7,490 nucleotides of DNA from Kingella denitrificans ATCC 33394 (lineage in GTDB: Bacteria > Pseudomonadota > Gammaproteobacteria > Burkholderiales > Neisseriaceae): assembly GCF_000190695.1 (NCBI RefSeq), contig NZ_GL870929.1, positions 1,641,219 to 1,648,708 on the forward strand, written 5' to 3'. The translations under genes and the position numbers were made by a program. The notes under the pieces were generated by a model. The model was given only the letters and a program-made list of their open reading frames with translations, did no database searches and was not told the origin of the DNA. Shown in pieces: positions 1-5,856 of the stretch; within the stretch, counting starts at the first letter, position 1; each line of letters opens with the position of its first letter.

Positions 1-43
1 GGGTTCTATCGCTGCTAAACGTCTGCCTTCTAGCTGCCGTTAA
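1..43 (+). CDS. 3' end of an upstream type IV pilin gene (partial)
   Basis: Only the last 13 codons and the TAA stop (41-43) are inside the window. Read from base 2 they give GSIAAKRLPSSCR. This ending closely parallels the last residues of the complete pilin downstream (ERYLPVSCR) and the LPSTCR-type ending of neisserial PilE, in which the cysteine closes the C-terminal disulfide (D-region) loop. The gene is therefore most likely a second pilin, making a tandem pilin pair. It is followed by a strong intrinsic terminator, as expected for a highly expressed major pilin. In Kingella kingae a major pilin gene, pilA1, is described upstream of pilA2 and fimB, and this fragment would match pilA1. 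That assignment is inferred, since most of the gene is out of view. Confidence 0.7.
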   Translation, partial: GSIAAKRLPSSCR

Positions 44-93
44 TAATAGCTATTGGGTCGCTACTTACTTGTTGTTGATTAGGTTAAGTGACG

Positions 94-121
94 AAACAAA
101 GCCCCCGGTGGGGCTTTGTTT
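94..121 (+). terminator. Rho-independent terminator after the upstream pilin
   Basis: A perfect 12-bp inverted repeat pairs 94-105 (AAACAAAGCCCC) with 110-121 (GGGGCTTTGTTT) around a four-base loop, CGGT. The stem is GC-rich next to the loop, and its descending arm runs into T-rich sequence (TTTGTTTGTATTTC), the form of an intrinsic terminator. It lies 50 bases after the upstream pilin stop and 51 bases before the next pilin start. It should end or attenuate transcription of the upstream pilin and so separate its expression from the downstream genes. Confidence 0.88.
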
Positions 122-144
122 GTATTTCTAATCTTTGTTAGAAT
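116..144 (+). promoter_or_regulatory. Possible sigma-70 promoter for the second pilin
   Basis: TTGTTT (116-121) and TAGAAT (139-144) are separated by 17 bases. The -10 matches consensus at five of six positions and the -35 only at TTG. Transcription would begin near 150, about 20 bases before the pilin ATG. The -35 box overlaps the descending arm of the terminator. A promoter is expected here because the upstream terminator is strong, but this exact placement is a weak call. I found no convincing sigma-54 -24/-12 pair of the kind used by many pilin genes. Confidence 0.3.
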
Positions 145-161
145 ACTTTGGTTATGATTTT

Positions 162-167
162 GGAGAG
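162..167 (+). promoter_or_regulatory. Ribosome binding site that decides the pilin start
   Basis: GGAGAG sits five bases before the ATG at 173. The alternative ATG at 194 has only T-rich sequence (CTTTTTG) ahead of it, so this site favours the longer, 11-residue prepilin leader. Confidence 0.65.
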
Positions 168-172
168 CATAT

Positions 173-643
173 ATGAATAACGCATACTTTTTGATGAAAA
201 AAGGTTTTACTTTAATTGAGTTGATGATTGTAATTGCAATTATCGGTATTTTGGCGGCGATTGCCTTACCTGCATATCAGGAATATGTGGGGCGAGCCCA
301 AGCGATGGAGGCATTTACATTAAGCGATGGATTGCGTAATGAAATTGCTATATGGGCGGCAGAATATCATAGTTTTCCTGATGCAGCAGCCATTGCAAAC
401 AATGGTTATATTGGATCTCAAGCTGTTGTCCTAAAAGGAAAATACGTTTCGTCAGGTGGCGTGAGCGTCGGTAGTAATGGGCGGATTTTGGTCACTTTTG
501 CAAATGGTAACTTATCTGGACAAACCATGGTTTTAACACCAACATTGAATATGGTGAATAATGAGCAGATTATCAAATGGAAATGTGGTTCGGATCCAGC
601 AAACACCGTTCAGGAACGTTATTTGCCTGTGTCATGTCGTTGA
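173..643 (+). CDS. Type IV pilin (prepilin), second of a tandem pair
   Basis: Type IV pilin subunit: a prepilin cleaved and N-methylated by the prepilin peptidase PilD, then assembled into the pilus fibre used for adhesion, twitching and DNA uptake. The 156-residue precursor has the class III signal KKG|FTLIELMIVIAIIGI. Cleavage after Gly11 leaves a mature protein of 145 residues starting with Phe, with the conserved Glu5 of mature numbering at residue 16. The hydrophobic alpha-1 helix spans about 12-36. Cys138 and Cys155 can form the C-terminal disulfide loop, and the protein ends VSCR. Length and layout match neisserial PilE. The start at 173 is chosen for its GGAGAG site; initiation at 194 would leave only MKKG as leader. 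The next gene follows after 78 bases with no strong terminator, so co-transcription is plausible. In K. kingae the equivalent second gene is called pilA2, and whether it or the upstream pilin is the major subunit cannot be told here. Confidence 0.93.
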   Translation: MNNAYFLMKKGFTLIELMIVIAIIGILAAIALPAYQEYVGRAQAMEAFTLSDGLRNEIAIWAAEYHSFPDAAAIANNGYIGSQAVVLKGKYVSSGGVSVGSNGRILVTFANGNLSGQTMVLTPTLNMVNNEQIIKWKCGSDPANTVQERYLPVSCR

Positions 644-721
644 GGTTGATTTAGCAATTGTGCTGTTAAGGTGTAACAATAGATAAATTCCACAGTAATG
701 ATTTCTTGTTGAGATTTGGTA

Positions 722-2626
722 ATGCAAAAGTCTAATTATTCAAAAAAAACAACATATATATTTTATATTGTTAGCTTGGCCATATTTTTATATTTGTATT
801 ATCGGGTAATAAATTTCAATTATGTATGGGACGATACGATAGTTGTTTTACGAAATCCATTGCTGATGAGCCCAGAATTGACATGGTCACTGTTGGCACA
901 GCCAGTATTGCAGGGAACAAGCTATTTTCGCCCTTTAGTATTTTTAAGTTGGTACATGGAACGGCAATGGTTTGGTCTAAATCCAGCTATTAGCCATGCC
1001 ATAAATATAGTATTTCTATATGTAAGTACATTGTTTTTATACCATTTACTTCGACGACTGTTGAGCCGACAACCCAATGCAGAAGTATTAGCTGCGTTGG
1101 GTGCGTTGGTTTTTTTATGTCATCCTAGAAATGTCGAAGCTGCCGCATGGATTTCGGGTCGGTTTGATGTTTTTGCAACTTTTTTCTTGCTTGCGGGTTT
1201 GTATGTATTTATTTGTATTCAGAACAAATATTTTAAAAATCTGATAGTTGTATTGTGCCATTTGGCAGCATTGGCTTCCAAAGAGATTGGTATTCTGATG
1301 CCTGTGGTTTTGTTTTGTGTATGGATGCTCGATAAACACCAATCTAAACAGCCATGGAAGCCGGTAATATGTGAATTCTTCCAGAAAAATGTAACATTGT
1401 TGTGTTTGTTGGTGGTTAATTCAATTGTTTATTTGTATTTGCGATCACGCCATGCAAGTGGCATGATGCATATGGGAGTAACGTGGGAATTCATTTATCA
1501 AAGCTATTTGGTTTATCAATTGCCGACTATTGCTTTAAAAGAATATCTTTTTAGAACAGTTTTACCATTTTATAATATGGGGGTAATACTCCCTATAGAA
1601 TATTTTATAACAGTATCCAATCAAATTATTTCTGCCGTAGTTTCTCTGGTCGTTATTGGCGGAATTATTTATGGTGCTGTGAAGCGATATACCATTATTT
1701 TTGCTGTGATTGCATATCTTGCAATGATTTCCTTGGTATTGTATTTGATTCCAATAGGAATAACCGGGATTACGCAAGATAGATTTCTGATGTCAGCCCT
1801 GCCCTTTTATTCTTTATTGATTGCTTATGTTGCGCAGCAATGCATTATTCATTTCAATCATATCAGGGCATGGTTTATAGGGTTATGTACATATATTTTT
1901 GTTATTGCACTAATTACTTTTCAAATTATTCCAACATGGTCTAACTCATTAATGTTCTGGTTGACAATGAGCAATTACCAAGAAAAATATACGAATGAAT
2001 TTCATCCTATGCTTTTATTTGCGTATGCCCATTCTAATTTACCAGAAGAAATGGTCCAGCAACGTATTGATGAGCTAATTGCTAGAGAAAGGGCAGAAAC
2101 GAAAAAAACAGGTACATTTCGCCCAATCGTTTATATTATGTATGCGCAGTATTTGATTCTGAAAAAAAATCCTGAAGGGTTGGATATCATGGAAGAATAT
2201 ATGGATGTATTGCATGAAATGAGATCTGCAGTTTCTCATGGACAGCTTATTCAGAACGAGGCTATACCAGATGCACAAATAGAAGATCTTTATACTTCAT
2301 ATGCACATGGTGCATTGATCATGAGAAATGATATTGAAAAAGCGGATGCCGCTTTACAGGAAGCAAAAAAATTAAGAACCGGTCCGGTAACGTTTAATGT
2401 ATTGGTTTACGATGTAATATTTGATATTTTGAAAAATAGGCAGCCTGCTGCCCAAACTGAGTATCAAACCATTAGAGCAATGACTAAAACCGATGAAACG
2501 CAACGGAAGTCAGCAGTGGTCACCATTAACCGATTGGTCAATCAAGTTTGCGAAGCTAAAAAATTATCGGTCCCGGCCTGTCAGAATCTACCGTTTAATG
2601 TAGAGAAATTCTTTGCAGGGCAATAA
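722..2626 (+). CDS. Polytopic GT-C glycosyltransferase-like protein, TfpW/FimB-type candidate pilin glycosyltransferase
   Basis: Protein of 634 residues from the ATG at 722; a TTG two codons upstream (716) is possible but GAG at 711-713 suits the ATG. Residues 1-410 are very hydrophobic with roughly ten membrane segments. They carry TMTC/PMT-like GT-C marks: WDD at 36-38 in the first periplasmic loop (the usual place for catalytic acidic residues), YFRPL at 68-72, HPRNVEAAAWISGRFD at 134-149, SKE at 186-188 and QDRFLMSALPF at 352-362. Residues about 420-634 are soluble and helical, with TPR-like pieces, probably periplasmic. GT-C enzymes use polyprenyl-phosphate sugars. With a pilin upstream and a lipid-arabinose pathway 2 bases downstream, a TfpW-like role (arabinose onto pilin) is the best inference. 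In K. kingae the gene after pilA2 is named fimB. The gene is AT-rich compared with the genes downstream. A general O-oligosaccharyltransferase (PglL/TfpO) is less likely, since no Wzy_C-type pattern is visible. Confidence 0.68.
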   Translation: MQKSNYSKKTTYIFYIVSLAIFLYLYYRVINFNYVWDDTIVVLRNPLLMSPELTWSLLAQPVLQGTSYFRPLVFLSWYMERQWFGLNPAISHAINIVFLYVSTLFLYHLLRRLLSRQPNAEVLAALGALVFLCHPRNVEAAAWISGRFDVFATFFLLAGLYVFICIQNKYFKNLIVVLCHLAALASKEIGILMPVVLFCVWMLDKHQSKQPWKPVICEFFQKNVTLLCLLVVNSIVYLYLRSRHASGMMHMGVTWEFIYQSYLVYQLPTIALKEYLFRTVLPFYNMGVILPIEYFITVSNQIISAVVSLVVIGGIIYGAVKRYTIIFAVIAYLAMISLVLYLIPIGITGITQDRFLMSALPFYSLLIAYVAQQCIIHFNHIRAWFIGLCTYIFVIALITFQIIPTWSNSLMFWLTMSNYQEKYTNEFHPMLLFAYAHSNLPEEMVQQRIDELIARERAETKKTGTFRPIVYIMYAQYLILKKNPEGLDIMEEYMDVLHEMRSAVSHGQLIQNEAIPDAQIEDLYTSYAHGALIMRNDIEKADAALQEAKKLRTGPVTFNVLVYDVIFDILKNRQPAAQTEYQTIRAMTKTDETQRKSAVVTINRLVNQVCEAKKLSVPACQNLPFNVEKFFAGQ

Positions 2627-2628
2627 AA

Positions 2629-3516
2629 ATGGATGCGCAAGTCTTGAAAATTTGGCTGAAACTCCTGCGCCCGCATCAATACATTAAAAATACTTTTGTA
2701 TTGATTGGCATATTGTTTTCGCATCATTGGGATATGCTTTCCATTGTGCAGGCTGCTTGGGCGTTTTGTGCATTTTCGGCAACGGCCAGCGCGGTTTATG
2801 TACTGAACGATATTGTCGATCGGAATGCGGATAGGGCGCATCCGACCAAATGTACACGCCCTTTGGCCAGCGGCGCGGTTAGTGTGCAGGCTGCTTTCAA
2901 ATGTTTGTTTGGCCTGTTGGGATTTGCGTTCCTACCATCCATGTTGGCAGGTCAGGGCTGGTTGGTGTTGATTTTATTGATCTATCTGGTCATGAATATC
3001 ATCTATTCGTTTAGCTGGAAGCATGTTGTTCTGGTGGATGTGTTTGTGATTTCGGCGGGCTTTATGCTGCGTATTCTGGCCGGAACGGTCGGTTTGGGCA
3101 TTGAGCCTTCCGAATGGCTGTTGTTGTGCAGCATGATGCTGACTTTGTTTTTGGGCTTTTCCAAACGCACGTCCGAATTGTTGCAATCCGAAGCGGCAGG
3201 CCATTTTCAGCAGCAGACACGCAAAGTGCTGAACGAATACAGTCCCGTCTTACTGGCACAGCTCACGTCCATCACGGCAGCCTGCACGATTATCAGCTAT
3301 GGTTTGTACACCGTTGCCAGCACCACCGTGCAAATTCACGGCACGAACCGCTTGATTTACACGCTGCCATTCGTTATTTACGGTATTTTCCGTTATCTTT
3401 ATCTTACCCAGCGCCATGCCAAAGGCACGGACACCGCACGCGATTTATTGAGCGACCGCCATTTGCTGGTAACAGCCGTGATGTGGGTGGCCTGCACGTT
3501 TGGAATACTGGTATGA
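2629..3516 (+). CDS. UbiA-family 5-phosphoribosyl-1-pyrophosphate:polyprenyl-phosphate transferase (DPPR synthase-like)
   Basis: Predicted first step of lipid-linked arabinose synthesis: transfer of 5-phosphoribose from PRPP to polyprenyl phosphate at the inner membrane, like mycobacterial Rv3806c. The protein has 295 residues, a normal length for the family, and about eight or nine membrane segments. Motif 1 is NDIVDRNAD (60-68), the NDxxDxxxD metal/diphosphate site, followed by RAHPTKxxRPLASG (69-82), a signature of the DPPR-synthase branch. Motif 2 is YSFSWKHVVLVD (126-137), close to the mycobacterial YS..LKH..V.D. The N-terminal LRPHQYIKN (13-21) and GFSKRTSEL (176-184) also fit that branch. 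Ubiquinone-type UbiA or protoheme transferases lack the HPTK-RP motif and would have different neighbours. The ATG lies 2 bases after the previous stop, with AGGG at 2617-2620 as ribosome site, and the stop overlaps the next ATG by 4 bases. Two exact DUS copies lie inside the gene, in reverse orientation. Confidence 0.88.
   Translation: MDAQVLKIWLKLLRPHQYIKNTFVLIGILFSHHWDMLSIVQAAWAFCAFSATASAVYVLNDIVDRNADRAHPTKCTRPLASGAVSVQAAFKCLFGLLGFAFLPSMLAGQGWLVLILLIYLVMNIIYSFSWKHVVLVDVFVISAGFMLRILAGTVGLGIEPSEWLLLCSMMLTLFLGFSKRTSELLQSEAAGHFQQQTRKVLNEYSPVLLAQLTSITAACTIISYGLYTVASTTVQIHGTNRLIYTLPFVIYGIFRYLYLTQRHAKGTDTARDLLSDRHLLVTAVMWVACTFGILV
2747..2758 (-). repeat. DNA uptake sequence, exact 12-mer, within the UbiA-like gene
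   Basis: TGCAGGCTGCTT is the exact reverse complement of AAGCAGCCTGCA, a Kingella DUS dialect. It lies in-frame over codons for VQAA (IVQAAW). DUS elements are bound by the minor pilin ComP during type IV pilus-dependent transformation. Confidence 0.85.
2885..2896 (-). repeat. DNA uptake sequence, exact 12-mer, within the UbiA-like gene
   Basis: A second exact TGCAGGCTGCTT, 138 bases (46 codons) after the first. It is in the same reading frame and again codes for VQAA (SVQAAF), so both copies were accommodated by the same four-residue peptide. Confidence 0.85.
3275..3286 (+). repeat. Degenerate DNA uptake sequence (10/12)
   Basis: CGGCAGCCTGCA keeps the 10-base core GCAGCCTGCA and differs from the 12-mer only in its first two bases. 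It is within the UbiA-like gene. Confidence 0.45.
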
Positions 3517-4475
3517 AGGCTGCGCCGTCTCAAAAAAGTAGCCTGCACTGGCAGCTGAATTTGGTTTTGCTTTCCGTTTTGCTGACTGTGGTGGTTTATG
3601 CAGGCGCTTCCATTTATGCAGGCTGGCATGATGTTGCCACCGTGATGCGGCAAGTCGGCTGGACAGGTTTGGCAGTTGCATTATTGCTGTCGCTGGGCAA
3701 CTATGTGATACGTTTTGTCCGCTGGCAATATTATCTGCACCATTTGGGCTACCGTTTGGCAGCATGGCGCAGTTGGAATATCTATTTAAGTGGTTTCGCC
3801 TTGACCACCACGCCGGGGAAGGCGGGCGAGGCGGTGCGCAGTATGTTCTTGAGCAAGCACCAGATTCCCGCTTCCGCTTCATTGGCGGCATTGATTAGCG
3901 AACGTTTGTCGGATTTGATTGCCATTGTGCTGCTTTCGTGCATTGGCCTGCTGGAATATCCGGCCATGCGCGCGCCCATTATTGCCGCCATGATATTGCT
4001 GGTCGGTGTGTGGGGCGTGGTGATGTACCGCCCTTTTCTGGACAAAATGACGGCCATCACCCAAGGAAAGTCGCAGAAGTGGGCGCAAATCGTTAATAAA
4101 ACCGTCCATATCTTATTGCAGGCGCAACGCTGCAATCAATGGCAGAAAGTCATTTTCACCACGGCTATCAGCACCTTGGCTTGGGCAATGGAAGGCTGGG
4201 CATTTTATCTGCTGCTGCACTGGTGTGGCTTTGATGTCAGCGTTCATTTCGCCTTTTTTGTGTACGCCGTGTCCATGTTGGCCGGCGCATTGAGTTTTTT
4301 GCCCGGCGGGTTGGGCGGCGCGGAGGCTACCATGGTGTCTTTGCTGTTCCTAAAAGGTATCGACCAACATTCCGCTTTGGCCATTACCATCTTTATCCGG
4401 CTGACCACGCTCTGGTTCGCCGTATTGCTGGGCGTACTGGCGCTGTGGCGTGAAAAACGCCGTTCACGTTCATAG
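3513..4475 (+). CDS. UPF0104 / LPG-synthase-TM family membrane protein, candidate lipid-linked sugar translocase
   Basis: Protein of 320 residues with about seven or eight membrane segments (roughly 15-37, 50-68, 125-147, 152-171, 214-237, 243-265, 292-310). It shows the marks of the lysylphosphatidylglycerol-synthase transmembrane (UPF0104/YbhN-like) family: TTTPGKAGEAVR at 98-109, ERLSDL at 130-135, LPGGLGGAEA at 263-272 and RLTTLW at 296-301. It has no aminoacyl-transferase domain of the MprF type. Members are often found beside cell-surface glycan genes, and their reaction is mostly unknown. In mycobacteria a GtrA-like protein, Rv3789, next to dprE1 has been proposed to flip decaprenylphosphoryl-arabinose. 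No GtrA protein is seen here, so this protein may take that role; that is inference. The ATG overlaps the UbiA-like stop (ATGA, 3513-3516), showing translational coupling. The gene ends in tandem stops TAG TAA (4473-4478). An open frame reaching upstream to 3114 is an artefact of overlap with the previous gene. Confidence 0.8.
   Translation: MKAAPSQKSSLHWQLNLVLLSVLLTVVVYAGASIYAGWHDVATVMRQVGWTGLAVALLLSLGNYVIRFVRWQYYLHHLGYRLAAWRSWNIYLSGFALTTTPGKAGEAVRSMFLSKHQIPASASLAALISERLSDLIAIVLLSCIGLLEYPAMRAPIIAAMILLVGVWGVVMYRPFLDKMTAITQGKSQKWAQIVNKTVHILLQAQRCNQWQKVIFTTAISTLAWAMEGWAFYLLLHWCGFDVSVHFAFFVYAVSMLAGALSFLPGGLGGAEATMVSLLFLKGIDQHSALAITIFIRLTTLWFAVLLGVLALWREKRRSRS
3536..3547 (+). repeat. Degenerate DNA uptake sequence (11/12)
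   Basis: AAGTAGCCTGCA differs from AAGCAGCCTGCA at one base (C to T at the fourth position). It lies near the 5' end of the UPF0104 gene and encodes part of KSSLH, the same peptide that the exact copy at 6093 encodes. Confidence 0.5.
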
Positions 4476-4512
4476 TAATCTGCCCAATCGCCGCATCAAA
4501 AAAGGAACATCA

Positions 4513-5811
4513 ATGAGCTATCCCGCGCTTTCTTGGAACCGCATTCCGCGTATTCGGCAATCCCATATCGAACCATTGACTACCGCCCGCTTCCCATCCA
4601 AAGCGCCCCAGCCTTTTCTGGCGCAAGGCAACGGGCGCAGTTACGGTGATGTGTGCCTGAACGCCGAAGGCACGTTATTGCTGACCCGTGGCTTGGACAA
4701 ACTGGCGGCATTCGACCCGGAACACGGTGTTTTCCGCGCCCAATCGGGTATTTTATTGCGCGATATTTTGGCTTTGGTGGTGCCGCAGGGCTGGTTTTTG
4801 GGCACGGTGCCGGGCACTTCGCTCGCCACGTTGGGCGGCGCGGTGGCCAATGATGTGCACGGGAAAAACCATCATGTTGCAGGCTGCTTTGGCAATCATG
4901 TCCGCCGTTTCTGGCTGTTGCGTTCCAGCGGGGAGCTTTTGGAATGCAGCCGCGAGCAAAACGCCGCCCTGTTTCACGCAACCATCGGCGGTTTGGGGCT
5001 GACGGGTCTGATTACCGAAGTGGAAGTGCAGCTGACGCGCATTCAAAATCCGTTGATGTGGTGTGAAAACAGGGGCTTCAACCATTTGGACGAATATTGG
5101 CGTTTGAACGAACAAACACAGGCGCATTGGCCGTGTTCCGCATCGTGGATTGACTGTTTGTCGGGCAAACAGAAACTGGGGCGCGGCGTGATGTTTTTAG
5201 GGCAGCCTGCACCCGCGTTAGAACAGCCGTTTATGCGCCCGAAAAAATCCGTCAGCTTTCCGTTCGATATGCCGTTCTCGCTGGTCAATCCTGTCAGCCT
5301 GGCCGTGTTCAACGAATTGTATTTCCGTAAAAACCACCGCGACAAAGCCTTTTTTTCGGATTACCAAAGTTTCCATTTCCCGCTCGACAGCATTTTGCAC
5401 TGGAACAGGATGTACGGCCGCAAAGGCTTTTACCAATACCAATGCGTACTGCCGAAACACAGCGAAAAAGACGGTATCCGCGCCCTGTTGCAGGAAATCC
5501 AGCAAAGCGGGCAGGGGTCTTTTTTGGCGGTGCTGAAAAGTTTTGGCGACATCGCCCCCGAAGGCCTGCTCAGTTTCCCGCGCCCGGGCACGACGCTTGC
5601 TTTGGATTTTCCGGACGGCGGAGAAAAAACCCTGAAATTATTCGAGCGATTAGATGCGGTGGTGCGCGAAGGGCAGGGCGCACTGTATCCCGCCAAAGAC
5701 GCACGGATGCCGCGCGATTTGTTTGAGCTGGGTTACCCGAAACTGAATGAATTTATGCCGCACATCGACCCTGCGTTCCAGTCACATTTTTGGCAGCGCA
5801 TGGGCTTTTAA
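4513..5811 (+). CDS. dprE1: DprE1-like decaprenylphosphoryl-beta-D-ribose 2'-oxidase (FAD)
   Basis: FAD-dependent oxidase that converts polyprenylphosphoryl-ribose to the 2'-keto intermediate, first half of the ribose-to-arabinose epimerisation. Against M. tuberculosis DprE1 recalled from memory, the 432 residues align almost end to end. The FAD part has GRSYGD (41-46), TVPGTxxATLGGAVANDVHGKNHH (98-121), FGNHV (126-130) and GGLGLTGLI (159-167). The substrate part has WNRMYGRKGFYQYQ (297-310), FLAVLKSFG (337-345) and YPAKDAR (392-398). Counterparts of active-site Tyr60, His132, Gln334, Gln336, Lys367 and Lys418 are kept (Tyr44, His116, Gln308, Gln310, Lys342, Lys395). Two pocket residues differ: Cys387 is Ala363 and Asn385 is Thr361. 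The ATG at 4513 is preceded by AAAGGAA (4501-4507); the GTG at 4450 overlaps the previous gene and lacks family-like sequence. The gap to the previous gene is 37 bases. An exact DUS lies inside and another directly after the stop. Other VAO-fold oxidases (L-gulonolactone, alditol) lack this motif set. Confidence 0.93.
   Translation: MSYPALSWNRIPRIRQSHIEPLTTARFPSKAPQPFLAQGNGRSYGDVCLNAEGTLLLTRGLDKLAAFDPEHGVFRAQSGILLRDILALVVPQGWFLGTVPGTSLATLGGAVANDVHGKNHHVAGCFGNHVRRFWLLRSSGELLECSREQNAALFHATIGGLGLTGLITEVEVQLTRIQNPLMWCENRGFNHLDEYWRLNEQTQAHWPCSASWIDCLSGKQKLGRGVMFLGQPAPALEQPFMRPKKSVSFPFDMPFSLVNPVSLAVFNELYFRKNHRDKAFFSDYQSFHFPLDSILHWNRMYGRKGFYQYQCVLPKHSEKDGIRALLQEIQQSGQGSFLAVLKSFGDIAPEGLLSFPRPGTTLALDFPDGGEKTLKLFERLDAVVREGQGALYPAKDARMPRDLFELGYPKLNEFMPHIDPAFQSHFWQRMGF
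4878..4889 (-). repeat. DNA uptake sequence, exact 12-mer, within dprE1
   Basis: Exact TGCAGGCTGCTT. It falls in the conserved stretch HHVAGCFGNHV and supplies Ala-Gly-Cys-Phe, where mycobacterial DprE1 has SAGSFGNHV. So a DUS has been fitted into a conserved FAD-domain segment with Cys125 in place of Ser. Confidence 0.85.
5200..5211 (+). repeat. Degenerate DNA uptake sequence (10/12)
   Basis: GGGCAGCCTGCA retains the core GCAGCCTGCA and differs in the first two bases. It is within dprE1. Confidence 0.45.
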
Positions 5812-5823
5812 AAGCAGCCTGCA
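5812..5823 (+). repeat. DNA uptake sequence, exact 12-mer, directly after the dprE1 stop
   Basis: AAGCAGCCTGCA begins on the base after the TAA stop at 5809-5811. It is the only exact copy outside a coding region here. It is single, not one of the inverted pairs that act as terminators in Neisseria, so it should not stop transcription into the next gene. Confidence 0.88.
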
Positions 5824-5856
5824 CTTTCCCCAATCAGCCATAGAAAAGTTAATTAA

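Noticed and set aside
145..165. Sigma-54 promoter before the pilin
   Set aside because: The GG at 150-151 has no GC at the required spacing; the corresponding bases are GG at 162-163, which belong to the ribosome site.
644..721. Terminator between the pilin and the GT-C gene
   Set aside because: Only 4-bp inverted repeats are visible (AGCA/TGCT at 653-664 and GTTA/TAAC near 665-677), too short to be a convincing terminator. Weak promoter-like pieces (TTGTGC 658-663, TAGATA 680-685) were also not strong enough to list.
3114..3512. Upstream extension of the UPF0104 reading frame to 3114
   Set aside because: It overlaps the UbiA-like gene in another frame and has no membrane or family pattern. 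The ATG at 3513 overlapping the previous stop is the natural start.
2629..3516. Ubiquinone/menaquinone or heme O synthase (UbiA, MenA, CyoE)
   Set aside because: The HPTK-RP-ASG motif after NDxxDxxxD and the dprE1/dprE2 neighbours point to the phosphoribosyl-transferring branch instead.
3600..3628. Further DUS copies at 3617 and 6725 (TGCAGGCTGG)
   Set aside because: They match only 9 of 12 bases and break the 10-base core, so they could be chance or ordinary codon use.
3445..3891. Minus-strand open frame of 148 codons (and one of 133 codons at 4580-4981)
   Set aside because: Both lie opposite well-supported genes, have low-complexity shadow-like composition, and show no recognisable domain or ribosome site.
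4450..4512. GTG start at 4450 for DprE1
   Set aside because: It overlaps the previous gene, adds 21 residues unlike the family, and lacks a better ribosome site than AAAGGAA before the ATG at 4513.
5812..5856. DUS-based terminator between dprE1 and dprE2
   Set aside because: There is only one DUS copy, with no inverted partner or T-tract, so no hairpin forms. The operon probably continues.
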